Positions 49,165 to 56,642 of a stretch of 58,052 bases of DNA are shown piece by piece. The position numbers and the translations under genes were made by a program. Every line of letters starts with the position of its first letter. The first letter of the stretch is position 1. The notes beneath the pieces are model-generated. The model was not told where the DNA came from. It ran no database searches and was given only the letters and a program-made list of their open reading frames with translations. The stretch is from Clostridium sp. (GTDB lineage: Bacteria > Bacillota > Clostridia > Clostridiales > Clostridiaceae), in the NCBI GenBank assembly GCA_029851835.1, contig JARKVD010000010.1, positions 1 to 58,052 of the forward strand, in the 5' to 3' direction.

Positions 49165-49240
49165 CGGGGTGTGGCGCAGATGGGAGCGCGCGTGGTTTGG
49201 GACCATGAGGTCGCAGGTTCAATCCCTGTCACCCCGACCA
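49165..49240 (+). tRNA. tRNA-Pro (TGG), copy 1
   Basis: 76 bases with acceptor CGGGGTG/CACCCCG, anticodon TGG in GGTTTGGGACC, T arm GCAGGTTCAATCCCTGT and encoded CCA. Identical to copy 2. Confidence 0.97.
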
Positions 49241-49268
49241 AAGGAACATGATATATGTTCCTTTTTTA
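49241..49268 (+). terminator. Terminator of tRNA-Pro copy 1
   Basis: AAAGGAACAT/ATGTTCCTTT stem around GATAT, followed by TTTATTTT, directly after CCA. Confidence 0.9.
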
Positions 49269-49333
49269 TTTTATATAATCTTTATATGAAAAAGCTCTAA
49301 AATAAATTTCATCCGAAATATTTTTAATTTTTC

Positions 49334-49362
49334 TTGACTTATGAAACAAAATATAATATAAT
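49334..49362 (+). promoter_or_regulatory. Promoter of tRNA-Pro copy 2
   Basis: TTGACT (49334-49339), 17 bases, TATAAT (49357-49362). The -35 and -10 are the same as for copy 1 but the spacer differs. Confidence 0.85.
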
Positions 49363-49374
49363 AAATTTTGTTAG

Positions 49375-49450
49375 CGGGGTGTGGCGCAGATGGGAGCGCG
49401 CGTGGTTTGGGACCATGAGGTCGCAGGTTCAATCCCTGTCACCCCGACCA
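49375..49450 (+). tRNA. tRNA-Pro (TGG), copy 2
   Basis: Identical in all 76 bases to copy 1, 210 bases downstream, with its own promoter and terminator. Confidence 0.97.
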
Positions 49451-49480
49451 AAGGAACATGATACATGTTCCTTTTTTTAT
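49451..49480 (+). terminator. Terminator of tRNA-Pro copy 2
   Basis: AAAGGAACAT/ATGTTCCTTT stem around GATAC, followed by TTTTATTTT. One base differs in the loop from copy 1. It abuts the end of the convergent membrane protein gene. Confidence 0.9.
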
Positions 49481-49481
49481 T

Positions 49482-49895
49482 TTAACTAAATCTTATATGA
49501 AGTATTAAAGTTACAATATATAGTATCGTAAACAGCATGTGATATTTCTTAATTTTTCCATCCTTATCTTTATATATAAACTTACATATTAACCCCATAA
49601 ATATAACTATTCCATAAGCTACTCCAGCCAATGCTCCAAGAAAGGAGAATCCATCACAGCTATTCATTATAATGACATGAAGCATTATTGAAATACTGCC
49701 TCCAAAGGCAAAAATACCATGATCCTCCTCTAGCATCTTTACTAAACTAATAGTTGCATTTACAAGTTTTTTATGACTTCTTTTTGATAATCCTCTTATA
49801 AAAACATTATAAAATTCCGCCACTATAAAACGCATAATAGAACCTATGGTTAAAATAACTCCCATTATCCCCCAAAAGATACCTATGTTTCTCAT
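49482..49895 (-). CDS. Small polytopic membrane protein, unknown family
   Basis: 137 residues with about four hydrophobic segments (6-28, 60-78, 82-103 and 117-134) and several histidines. IMRFIVAEFYNVFIRGLSKRSHKKL forms a basic cytoplasmic loop. I do not recognise the family. GGGGGG lies upstream of the ATG. Convergent with the tRNA-Pro units. Confidence 0.65.
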   Translation of the reverse strand: MRNIGIFWGIMGVILTIGSIMRFIVAEFYNVFIRGLSKRSHKKLVNATISLVKMLEEDHGIFAFGGSISIMLHVIIMNSCDGFSFLGALAGVAYGIVIFMGLICKFIYKDKDGKIKKYHMLFTILYIVTLILHIRFS

Positions 49896-50098
49896 AGTTT
49901 CCCCCCACTCTCTTTATCTCCTTATATTTATATGCTGGTGTTTTCTTGTCATTCTAATAACATGACAAAATATAACCTCTTATAACTGTGCTATACGCAG
50001 TAGAAACTATCCCTCTTCTACATCTTGAATAATTGCTTGGACATGTTATACTCAAAACGTAGCACAATTTATTGTTTAAATTTTTGAGGTGATAATAT

Positions 50099-50752
50099 AT
50101 GTTTAATAATATAGAAGCAGCTATTTTTGATATGGATGGTACCATCGTAGATTCAATGTGGATCTGGGACGAAATTGATAAAGAATACTTAGCCAAGCAC
50201 GGTATAGATGTTCCACCAACCCTTAGCACCGATATAGCTCATTTAAATTTTCACGATGTTGCCCTTTACTTTAAGAAAACTTTCAATCTACCTTACGAAC
50301 AATCAGAAATAGAAGGACATTGGAACGATATGGCCTTTGAAGCATATGCTAAAAAAATCAAATTAAAGGATGGCGTAAAGGAATTTCTTGAAATGTTAAA
50401 GGCAAAGAATATAAAAATAGCTTTAGCAACAAGTAACAATAAACTCCTCCTTGAAGTTTGCTTAAAGGCCAACGGTATATACGAATACTTTGACTCTATA
50501 ACCCTAACTAGTGAGGTTTCTCGTGGAAAGGATTTTCCAGATGTATATCTTTTAAGTGCTGAAAGACTTGGTGCAAACCCAGAAAACTGCATAGTATTTG
50601 AAGATTTACTTACTGCAATTAAGGGCGCAAAACAAGCTGGCATGAAGGTTATTGGTGTATATGATGAAGCATCTAAAGAACAACATGACGATATGAAAGA
50701 ACTAGCTGATGATTTCATTTTAGATTATCACATTCTTTCTACAGCTATATAA
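50099..50752 (+). CDS. HAD-superfamily phosphatase, beta-phosphoglucomutase-like
   Basis: 217 residues: motif I DMDGTIVDSM (nucleophile Asp), cap domain of helical type (about 18-85), motif II ATSN, motif III region SRGKDFPDVYLLSAERLG, motif IV VFEDLLTAIKGAKQAGM. Family members dephosphorylate or isomerise sugar phosphates. No specific substrate can be assigned. GAGGTG precedes the ATG. Confidence 0.88.
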   Translation: MFNNIEAAIFDMDGTIVDSMWIWDEIDKEYLAKHGIDVPPTLSTDIAHLNFHDVALYFKKTFNLPYEQSEIEGHWNDMAFEAYAKKIKLKDGVKEFLEMLKAKNIKIALATSNNKLLLEVCLKANGIYEYFDSITLTSEVSRGKDFPDVYLLSAERLGANPENCIVFEDLLTAIKGAKQAGMKVIGVYDEASKEQHDDMKELADDFILDYHILSTAI

Positions 50753-50753
50753 A

Positions 50754-50796
50754 AAATAGGCTATACAGTCCATTTCATATTCTGTATAGCCTATTT
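50754..50796 (+). terminator. Terminator of the HAD gene
   Basis: 15-bp perfect stem AAATAGGCTATACAG/CTGTATAGCCTATTT (50754-50768 with 50782-50796) beginning at the stop codon. It also ends the ybaK pseudogene side on the minus strand. Confidence 0.8.
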
Positions 50797-50797
50797 C

Positions 50798-50980
50798 CTA
50801 ATGCGTAATTTCTTCTACTTCCCCATTAATTAATTCTAACAAATCTATAGGACTCACTTCGATTTGGCATCCTATTTTCCCACCACTTACAATTATGGTT
50901 TCGAAACATTCACAGGATTTATCCATAACCGTCTTATAATTTTTTTTCATACCTACTGGAGAACATCCTCTGCTTTTTAT
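50798..50980 (-). pseudogene. Decayed YbaK/EbsC deacylase fragment
   Basis: 61 open codons without a start read RGCSPVGMKKNYKTVM, then FETIIVSGGKIGCQIEVSPIDLLELINGEVEE in parts. This matches the C-terminal half of the intact gene just upstream (RGGCSPIGQKREYRT, VVSAGKIGYQIKINPNDLLNIVSG). The N-terminal half is missing and an in-frame TAA precedes the fragment. It is therefore the 3' remnant of a second, diverged paralogue or a tandem duplicate. Confidence 0.85.
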
Positions 50981-50991
50981 TTAAATACAAA

Positions 50992-51477
50992 TTATTTTAT
51001 CAAAAATTCAAATTTGCCTGATACTATATTTAATAAGTCATTAGGATTTATTTTGATTTGATATCCTATTTTACCTGCACTAACAACCACGAACTCCAAG
51101 TCTTTTGCACTTTCATGTATAAACGTTCTATATTCTCTCTTTTGTCCTATTGGAGAGCATCCTCCACGAATATAGCCGGTATACTTGATTATATCATTAA
51201 CATGAATCATCTCAACTTTCTTTTCACCTGATATTATAGCTGCTTCTTTTAAATTTAACTCTTCTGCTACTGGGATAACAAAAACATACAACTCTTTACT
51301 TGTACCCTGTGCCACTAAAGTTTTAAATACATTAGCTTCATCTATTCCTATTTTATGTGCTACAGATATACCATCTACCTTCCCATCATTATTTTCATAC
51401 GTAATTATATCGTAATTTATCTTCTTCGAATCTAGTATTCTCATTGCATTTGTCTTTACTGTTTTTTCTTTGGCCAT
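50992..51477 (-). CDS. ybaK: YbaK/EbsC-type aminoacyl-tRNA deacylase (Cys-tRNA-Pro deacylase)
   Basis: 161 residues of the INS superfamily. Features are LVAQGTSKELYVFVIPVAEELNLKEAA in parts, the conserved GYIRGGCSPIGQKR block, and VVSAGKIGYQIKINP. YbaK removes cysteine mis-attached to tRNA-Pro. GAGGTG precedes the ATG. Notably the two tRNA-Pro genes lie 1.5 kb away. Confidence 0.92.
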   Translation of the reverse strand: MAKEKTVKTNAMRILDSKKINYDIITYENNDGKVDGISVAHKIGIDEANVFKTLVAQGTSKELYVFVIPVAEELNLKEAAIISGEKKVEMIHVNDIIKYTGYIRGGCSPIGQKREYRTFIHESAKDLEFVVVSAGKIGYQIKINPNDLLNIVSGKFEFLIK

Positions 51478-51562
51478 AATTTCACCTCTTTTAATACACT
51501 CATTCTTATTATATATTAACTAACTCTTTTTTATAAATTACTATTTCAATTTTTAATAATAA

Positions 51563-51584
51563 AAAAGAGCATTTCTGCCCTTTT
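51563..51584 (-). terminator. Terminator after the 57-codon small gene
   Basis: AAAAGAGCA/TGCCCTTTT stem (51563-51571 with 51576-51584, one G-U) followed on the minus strand by TTATTATT. Confidence 0.75.
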
Positions 51585-51594
51585 CCCTAAAATA

Positions 51595-51765
51595 TTAATT
51601 TCTATTTTTATGATGCTTTTTCTTGCTCAAATATCCAACAAGCATAAGCTTAGCTGCCTTGTCCAACTCAATGGTTTCCTCTTTACCGTCTATAACCCCA
51701 ACTAACTTCAACTCAGAACATTCTACAATTATAGTTAAAATATCTCTTTCTTTAATATTCTCCAT
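51595..51765 (-). CDS. Small hypothetical protein downstream of the methylase
   Basis: 56 residues from MENIKERDILTIIVE to a very basic end KKKHHKNRN. The longest frame starts at an upstream TTG. I chose the ATG with AGGGG nine bases ahead. It begins 27 bases after the methylase gene and probably shares its transcript. No family recognised. Confidence 0.5.
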   Translation of the reverse strand: MENIKERDILTIIVECSELKLVGVIDGKEETIELDKAAKLMLVGYLSKKKHHKNRN

Positions 51766-51792
51766 GCCGTTATACCCCTTCAAATATCTTAT

Positions 51793-52548
51793 CTAATAAT
51801 TACTTATTATAAGCTCTTTATATTTCCCTCGCCCTTTACTTTCTTTAGAAATAGAGTAATTTACTTCTACTTCCTTTATATTGAATCCCTGATACCACTC
51901 TCTAACTTTTTCATGATCATTAATAGTTAATAAAAATTTCCCCTTTAAGCCTTTAAGCTTATCCCTTAAAATAATATGTTCCTCATCTCCAAACTTATTT
52001 CCATATCCACAAGTCTCAACATATGGAGGGTCACAAAAGAAAAAGCTATTTTCTCTATCATATTTATCTATTATTTTTTCAAATGATAAGTTCTCCACAT
52101 ATGTATTTTTGAGTCTATCTCTTAACTCCAACAGCTTCTCTTCATAAAATATTTGTTGCTTCGGCTTAGTTGTTGTTCCATATCCATAATTATTACCTTT
52201 CCCGGCAAAGCTCTGTGTAATTAAATATAGAAATCTTATTGCTCTATTAATTTCTGTCATATATTCTACCTTGCAACTTTTATATTCTTCAAATATATCC
52301 CTGCCACTAAATTCATATTCTAATAATCTCTTCACTTCAGGAGCATGATACTTTATTGTTTTAAATAAATTTACTAGCTCTCTATCAATGTCATTTATAA
52401 CTTCAACCCTGCTTGGCTCCTTACCAAAATAAACCCATCCAGCTCCGAAAAATAATTCTACATAACACGTATGTTCTGGAATCATTTCAATTATCATTTT
52501 CCTTAGTTTGGACTTCCCTCCAACTCTACATATAGGTGGATTTAACAT
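51793..52548 (-). CDS. D12-class DNA N6-adenine methyltransferase
   Basis: 251 residues of the Dam/DpnM type: SAM-binding ELFFGAGWV (motif I, about 31-39), catalytic DPPY at 173-176 and the GKSKLRK start. It would methylate adenine in a short site. GATC is the family norm but specificity is not visible. No partner restriction nuclease is seen. The start is placed eight codons inside the longest frame by GGAGTG. Divergent from the XRE repressor at the end of the phage region. Confidence 0.9.
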   Translation of the reverse strand: MLNPPICRVGGKSKLRKMIIEMIPEHTCYVELFFGAGWVYFGKEPSRVEVINDIDRELVNLFKTIKYHAPEVKRLLEYEFSGRDIFEEYKSCKVEYMTEINRAIRFLYLITQSFAGKGNNYGYGTTTKPKQQIFYEEKLLELRDRLKNTYVENLSFEKIIDKYDRENSFFFCDPPYVETCGYGNKFGDEEHIILRDKLKGLKGKFLLTINDHEKVREWYQGFNIKEVEVNYSISKESKGRGKYKELIISNY

Positions 52549-52607
52549 AAATATCACTCCTTTCTTTTTCAATTTGACTATATCATATTTTCCCTAAAAT
52601 ATATCAA

Positions 52608-52628
52608 AGTGTGAATATTTTTCACACT
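52608..52628. promoter_or_regulatory. Operator palindrome between the methylase and XRE genes
   Basis: AGTGTGAA (52608-52615) and TTCACACT (52621-52628) form a perfect inverted repeat with a five-base centre, between divergent genes. It is the likely binding site of the adjacent XRE repressor. Confidence 0.65.
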
Positions 52629-52662
52629 CTGCTATTTTTTATAGAAAGGAGTTGACTTTTAA

Positions 52663-52878
52663 TTGAATCCATATAATATAAGTGAAAATCTTTTTACATT
52701 AAGAACTAATCTTAATTATTCTCAAGCTTATGTTGCAAGTACTCTACATATCGACAGATCACTTCTTAGCAAATATGAACGTGGTATTTTACTACCTAGC
52801 TTGCCTATCCTAATTGAATTAGCAAACTTTTATAACGTAAGTATAGATTATTTACTATCTAAAAATGATATAAGCTAA
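52663..52878 (+). CDS. XRE-family helix-turn-helix repressor
   Basis: 71 residues. A single HTH_3 domain spans nearly the whole protein (LRTNLNYSQAYVASTLHIDRS, LLSKYERGILLPSLPILIELANFYNVSIDYLL in parts). The start codon is TTG with AAGGAG 11 bases upstream. An in-frame stop just before excludes a longer start. Likely controls the methylase and itself through the palindrome upstream. Confidence 0.88.
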   Translation: MNPYNISENLFTLRTNLNYSQAYVASTLHIDRSLLSKYERGILLPSLPILIELANFYNVSIDYLLSKNDIS

Positions 52879-52913
52879 TTAATCTACACCTTCATTTTAT
52901 TCAAAAAAAATAT

Positions 52914-52939
52914 AAGGCTAAGGATTTCTCCCTAGCCTT
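52914..52939. terminator. Bidirectional terminator between xre and the endolysin gene
   Basis: AAGGCTAAGGA/TCCCTAGCCTT stem (52914-52924 with 52929-52939), one mismatch, with T tracts on both strands, between convergent genes. Confidence 0.88.
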
Positions 52940-52942
52940 TTT

Positions 52943-53746
52943 TTATTGCACTGACAATTCACAATAGTTACCTGCTCTTAATGTTATTGTATCTCCTGGA
53001 TTCAAACTTCTACATCCATTGTCAAAATAGAATAATCTTTTCTGGTCATCTATAAAGAATTCATTTTGATAAGCATATCCTTCTTCATTGAATAGATACC
53101 AAGCATCTAAATATAGCCATTGATTTTTTGCATAACCTCCTTCATGGAAATAGAATGACCATCCTATACCATTGTGGTCCCAATAACCTGTAGAAGGTTT
53201 TTCTTCTGGCTTTGTTCTTGGAATATTTGAATCTATGGCATTACAAATACCATAAACTAATGTATCCCAACTTGTATTATTCCATATAGCTACGTCTTCT
53301 TGATTATCGCAGAATAATAGTTCAATGATTGTAGCTGGCATACTTGTATATTTTAGCTCCCAAAAATCCTTATTAATAATCTCTCGTCTGTATGGTACTC
53401 CTAAAGATACCATGAAATCCATTATATTCTTTGTAATTTCCCTAACTGCTGTATTTGAATTATCATAAACAATATATTCAGTTCCTCTTCCTTTACCATT
53501 ACTTGCATTCATGTGGAAACTGATATAAATGTCTGCTCCCCATTCATTTGCAATTCTAGCACCTTCTTTAGTTTGGTCATGATCATTTAAATCATTTCTA
53601 CCTTTTATAATCAATACTTGATGTCCATGTAATTCTAAAACTGGCTTTAATTTATAAACTAGATTCCAACATGATTCAGTTTCTTTAATCAAACCACATG
53701 CTCCTGTTATTGCCTCGGTATGACATAATCTTAATGCTATCTTCAT
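52943..53746 (-). CDS. Phage endolysin, N-acetylmuramoyl-L-alanine amidase
   Basis: 267 residues. The N-terminal zinc amidase domain (about 1-180) has the ligand region LRLCHTEAITGACG, a second ligand helix, the IYISFHMNASNGKGRGTE block (His), and IIELLFCDNQED with the catalytic Glu. It is close in pattern to clostridial phage amidases of the CD27L type. The C-terminal part (about 185-267) has aromatic repeats (GYWDHNGIGWSFYF, QWLYLDAWYLFNEEGYAY) typical of choline/glucan-type wall binding. GGAGG precedes the ATG. Follows holin. Confidence 0.92.
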   Translation of the reverse strand: MKIALRLCHTEAITGACGLIKETESCWNLVYKLKPVLELHGHQVLIIKGRNDLNDHDQTKEGARIANEWGADIYISFHMNASNGKGRGTEYIVYDNSNTAVREITKNIMDFMVSLGVPYRREIINKDFWELKYTSMPATIIELLFCDNQEDVAIWNNTSWDTLVYGICNAIDSNIPRTKPEEKPSTGYWDHNGIGWSFYFHEGGYAKNQWLYLDAWYLFNEEGYAYQNEFFIDDQKRLFYFDNGCRSLNPGDTITLRAGNYCELSVQ

Positions 53747-53761
53747 AGTACATTCCTCCTT

Positions 53762-53792
53762 AAAATAAAAAGAGCAGAAATTAATTCTGCTC
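53762..53792 (-). terminator. Hairpin after the holin gene
   Basis: GAGCAGAA/TTCTGCTC stem (53772-53779 with 53785-53792) with a minus-strand TTTTATTTTA tail. It overlaps the last codons of the holin gene and could attenuate endolysin expression. Confidence 0.7.
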
Positions 53793-54026
53793 CTTAATTA
53801 ACTTATCACTTACACCTGGTATATAAGCTGATGTATTTTCTGTTGGATCATTCAACACACCTAGTAAAATTAAAATACTACATATCGTATTTATAATTCC
53901 TAGAACATTTTCAGAATCAATATTTAACCCAAACTGACATAATAGCGATACAACTAAAGCTGCTAATGAAATAATAGTTCCTTTATTATTTAATCTTGTA
54001 AAAATTGATTTTAATACCTTTGACAT
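53781..54026 (-). CDS. Phage holin (phi LC3 family-like)
   Basis: 81 residues: basic start, two hydrophobic segments (about 16-35 and 41-57, GTIISLAALVVSLLCQFGL, VLGIINTICSILILLGVLNDPT), a hydrophilic tail. The LGVLNDPT...PGVSD pattern is typical of the phi LC3 holins. It permeabilises the membrane for the amidase. The start was placed at the second ATG, properly spaced from GGAGA. Next to endolysin as usual. Confidence 0.9.
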   Translation of the reverse strand: MSKVLKSIFTRLNNKGTIISLAALVVSLLCQFGLNIDSENVLGIINTICSILILLGVLNDPTENTSAYIPGVSDKLIKEQN

Positions 54027-54027
54027 C

Positions 54028-54312
54028 CTACACATTCTCCTTTTCTATCCCATCAATTCGTTTGTGAGCTGATTTACAACTTTCTTCTACTCTTATAAGC
54101 CTTTCATTCATATCGTTTAAATTTTTAGTTATGTCTCTTACATTATATTTAATATCATCAACTCCTTTTGAAACATATTTAATCTCTTGATTTATTTTAG
54201 TTATTCCTTCAACTTCATCCTTCGCATCTTTCTGCTTATTCCTAGACATAGTCATTATTGTTCCTATGCACCCTATCAAAGAGCACAATATAGCAAAACT
54301 TATATTTTCCAT
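54028..54312 (-). CDS. XhlA-like phage membrane/coiled-coil protein
   Basis: 94 residues: N-terminal membrane segment (about 5-22) and a long charged coiled coil (30-94, IKYVSKGVDDIKYNVRDITKNLND in parts). Such proteins (XhlA-like) lie before holin in PBSX and clostridial phages and may assist lysis. Confidence 0.75.
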   Translation of the reverse strand: MENISFAILCSLIGCIGTIMTMSRNKQKDAKDEVEGITKINQEIKYVSKGVDDIKYNVRDITKNLNDMNERLIRVEESCKSAHKRIDGIEKENV

Positions 54313-54375
54313 AACTCACCTTCCTTAATTTTAATAATAAAAAAAGACTAGCATTGCTAATCCTACTTCTTTTTC

Positions 54376-54519
54376 TTATATATCCATTTGCTCGGTATTA
54401 ATTATTTGCTCATACTCTTCCTGGCTAATTTGTCCTTTTTTAACTCTAGCTTGTAAATACTCTTCATCTGCTTTTCTCATAATCCACATATTCAATAAAA
54501 AATTATAATACGGATTCAT
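54376..54519 (-). CDS. XkdX-like small phage protein (47 aa)
   Basis: Starts MNPYYNFLLNMWIMRKADEEYL and continues with KKGQISQEEYEQII, the pattern of the XkdX family (aromatic start, then xITxEEYxxI). Begins one base after the stop of the upstream gene, with GGGGGTG. Same position as xkdX between tail fibre and lysis genes in PBSX. Confidence 0.75.
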   Translation of the reverse strand: MNPYYNFLLNMWIMRKADEEYLQARVKKGQISQEEYEQIINTEQMDI

Positions 54520-54520
54520 T

Positions 54521-54802
54521 TTATAACACCCCCATCATTAACTGCTCTAGAGCTGTAATTCTCTCTTCAATGTCTGGAGGAAGTGTAATAGGAGTAGGCG
54601 ATATTTCTTCTATATAGTGAAATAGTCCTCCACTTCCTTCTACATTATCTTTAACTTTAAATTGCTTACCTTTAGCCTGCAATTTAAAAAACTCATCATA
54701 TTCAGATTTAGTTATCCTTATGTCAGTATCAATCACTTTATTGATTCCTTCAACTACAAATCCAAACTTTTTATTTTCAAATATTCTTAAATAGTATTTC
54801 AT
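54521..54802 (-). CDS. Phage tail-associated small protein
   Basis: 93 residues starting MKYYLRIFENKKFGFVV, with PTPITLPPDIEERITALEQLM at the end, a short coiled-coil tail. It lies between tail fibre and XkdX-like genes with single-digit spacing, so it is part of the tail-fibre operon. No family recognised beyond context. Similar position to fibre-assembly or XkdW-type proteins. Confidence 0.6.
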   Translation of the reverse strand: MKYYLRIFENKKFGFVVEGINKVIDTDIRITKSEYDEFFKLQAKGKQFKVKDNVEGSGGLFHYIEEISPTPITLPPDIEERITALEQLMMGVL

Positions 54803-54803
54803 A

Positions 54804-55517
54804 TTATATCCACCCCTTTACTCTCCAGAAAACACTCATAGTTGTTGTTGGAACTATAACAATGGTTGAAGTGGTAAGCCTTTTTACACGTACGCTTCTA
54901 TTTCCATCAAAACCTCCATACTCCGTAACTTGTACATTGAAATTATTATCTGCCATAGTGATAGGTAAAGTTATTGTATTTTCAGCTACAGATAGTCCGT
55001 TTACATAACCCCACTGTTCAATCATTCCAGTGTCAGGGTCCTTTTCCCATCCAGTTAGCTGCTTTTGGACCACTCTTTTACTAGCCTTGCCACTTAAATG
55101 TGGTTTTAAAGCTCCAATATCTTGAATGTATAGTTCTTTCCACTGATGTGAACTACTACCTAAAGTAGTGATATTTTGATTAGGGGAGAACTCTTTCTCA
55201 TCATATAAGATTACATGCTTATTTGTACCATATTTGTTTGAATCTAAATAACCCCACCCTTCGGTATTCACTAATAACCCTACACTTTGGCCTTTAGGGT
55301 TAGTGACTTTAACTCCTCCATCAGTTGATACCTTTAAAGTTACATCACCTTTAATCTCTCCACCATTCTTCTTAAATGTATCCCAATCTTTTGCTTTGTC
55401 TAAAGCTTCTTTCAAATTAGTATCTATAGTATCCCAGTTGAAATTTAGAACTGTGATATCGGGAGGGCTATCTGTAAGCTCTATCTTTTTTAATTTAAAA
55501 TTTGTTGTTAACTGCAT
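54804..55517 (-). CDS. Phage tail fibre protein
   Basis: 237 residues: N-terminal attachment-like segment (NFNWDTIDTNLKEALDKAKDW), Gly/beta-rich middle with SSSHQWKELYI and a C-terminal receptor-type tip (IEQWGYVNGLSV, VQVTEYGG, FWRVKGWI) as in gp53-like tail fibre ends. Host-recognition role by context. GGAGG precedes the ATG. Confidence 0.8.
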   Translation of the reverse strand: MQLTTNFKLKKIELTDSPPDITVLNFNWDTIDTNLKEALDKAKDWDTFKKNGGEIKGDVTLKVSTDGGVKVTNPKGQSVGLLVNTEGWGYLDSNKYGTNKHVILYDEKEFSPNQNITTLGSSSHQWKELYIQDIGALKPHLSGKASKRVVQKQLTGWEKDPDTGMIEQWGYVNGLSVAENTITLPITMADNNFNVQVTEYGGFDGNRSVRVKRLTTSTIVIVPTTTMSVFWRVKGWI

Positions 55518-55529
55518 GTTTTATACCTC

Positions 55530-56456
55530 CTATACATCTACTGCATCTATTGATATAATGAAGCTCTTTCCTGTATTAACCGGGTTAGGTGTAATAGTTA
55601 CTGCATTTACTACCGGAGCCACTGTGTCCAATATAACAGTTCTATTGATTTTAGTATATCTTCCTACTCTATCTGTGGATTTTACTTCTATACTATTCGA
55701 CCCCTCAGTAAGAGTAATAACTTTTGAAAACTCTCCACCCTGTCCAATTGGTACATCCTCATGTAATACACTTCCTACTTTTATTGTTAATTTAACCGGT
55801 CCTGAAGTAGCATCAGAAGTTTTTCCTGATACAGTTAAGCTATTCTTATTTGTGTAGGTAGTAGATTGATTTGGACTTGTTAGCGTTAATACAGGTGGTA
55901 CTGTATCCACAGTAAATTCAGTGCTCCTTGGAGCTGACATGTTTCCATCATTATCCTGTACAGAAAAATGAACCACATGATGACCATCTTTTAATCCACT
56001 TGGAGGTGTGTAGGTAACATCATACCCTCCTGACACTTGAGTACAAACCATACCAGGTGAAGTATTGGTTAAGACTTGGTCATCGAGTTGAACTCTAAGT
56101 GTACTTAATTTTATACCTGATCCATTTGCTTCATCCCTCAATTTAAATACTAAAGGAACTATATTTGTTGATAGTTGTGAATCAGGGCTAGGGCTTACAA
56201 CTGTAATAACAGGAGCTGTTACCTCTTTAACCACTAACCGTAACTTACCTCCAAGTGTAGGGTCAGAACTTGTTTTCGTTATTTTATTACCTGCCAAATC
56301 CTCAGCCTCAACTGTTATTGGATAATACCCTCCGCTCTGATTAAAAGAAGTTATATTCGGAGCTGCTATCTCAGCTTCATATTTTTTTGTCAAGCTATTT
56401 AGGGTTAGGGTTGTCCAAACCCCATTTATTTGAACCCTAACTTGTTTTATCGCCAT
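55530..56456 (-). CDS. Ig-like repeat baseplate/tail protein
   Basis: 308 residues of successive beta-sandwich repeats. Domain 1 (about 1-80) ends in GYYPITVEAEDLAGN, domain 2 (about 81-182) has SGIKLSTLRVQLDDQV and FSVQDNDGNMSAP, and domain 3 (about 183-283) has GSNSIEVKSTDRVGR. A fourth begins VVNAVTITPNPVNTGKSFIIS and stops. Domain 1 is homologous to the N-terminus of the next upstream protein. Structural, perhaps saccharide-binding. No enzymatic motif. Confidence 0.8.
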   Translation of the reverse strand: MAIKQVRVQINGVWTTLTLNSLTKKYEAEIAAPNITSFNQSGGYYPITVEAEDLAGNKITKTSSDPTLGGKLRLVVKEVTAPVITVVSPSPDSQLSTNIVPLVFKLRDEANGSGIKLSTLRVQLDDQVLTNTSPGMVCTQVSGGYDVTYTPPSGLKDGHHVVHFSVQDNDGNMSAPRSTEFTVDTVPPVLTLTSPNQSTTYTNKNSLTVSGKTSDATSGPVKLTIKVGSVLHEDVPIGQGGEFSKVITLTEGSNSIEVKSTDRVGRYTKINRTVILDTVAPVVNAVTITPNPVNTGKSFIISIDAVDV

Positions 56457-56472
56457 ACGTTGATTACCTCCT

Positions 56473-56642
56473 TAATAGTCTTTTAATTCTTGCCAATTCC
56501 TCATAGCTTTAATTTTACTCCAATCTGTTAATGTATCTTTAACCTCATTCCAGTTAGATTCTTCAGCTAATACAGAAATTTTTATTGTTTTGCCAGTTGT
56601 AGTTATATTAGGAACTATATTTACATCTTTTATTTTTATCAT
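56473..56642 (-). pseudogene. Frameshifted small phage gene with tryptophan motif
   Basis: ATG at 56640-56642 overlaps the stop of the upstream gene (ATGA). It opens MIKIKDVNIVPNITTTGKTIK and then reaches TAG after 24 codons. In the -1 frame after ATAAAATTT the reading continues ISVLAEESNWNEVKDTLTDWS and ends NWQELKDY before the GGAGG of the Ig-protein gene. The intact version would be about 56 residues. No start exists in the second frame. Either a one-base loss in the A/T run, an assembly error, or a recoding site. Homologous to both neighbours. Confidence 0.75.

Noticed and set aside
49954..50229. 91-codon minus-strand open frame
   Set aside because: Antisense over the start of the HAD gene, no ribosome-binding site; codon use is that of a shadow.
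56565..56595. Canonical -1 programmed frameshift site
   Set aside because: The zero-frame context A AAA TTT does not fit X XXY YYZ, and no downstream pseudoknot is apparent.
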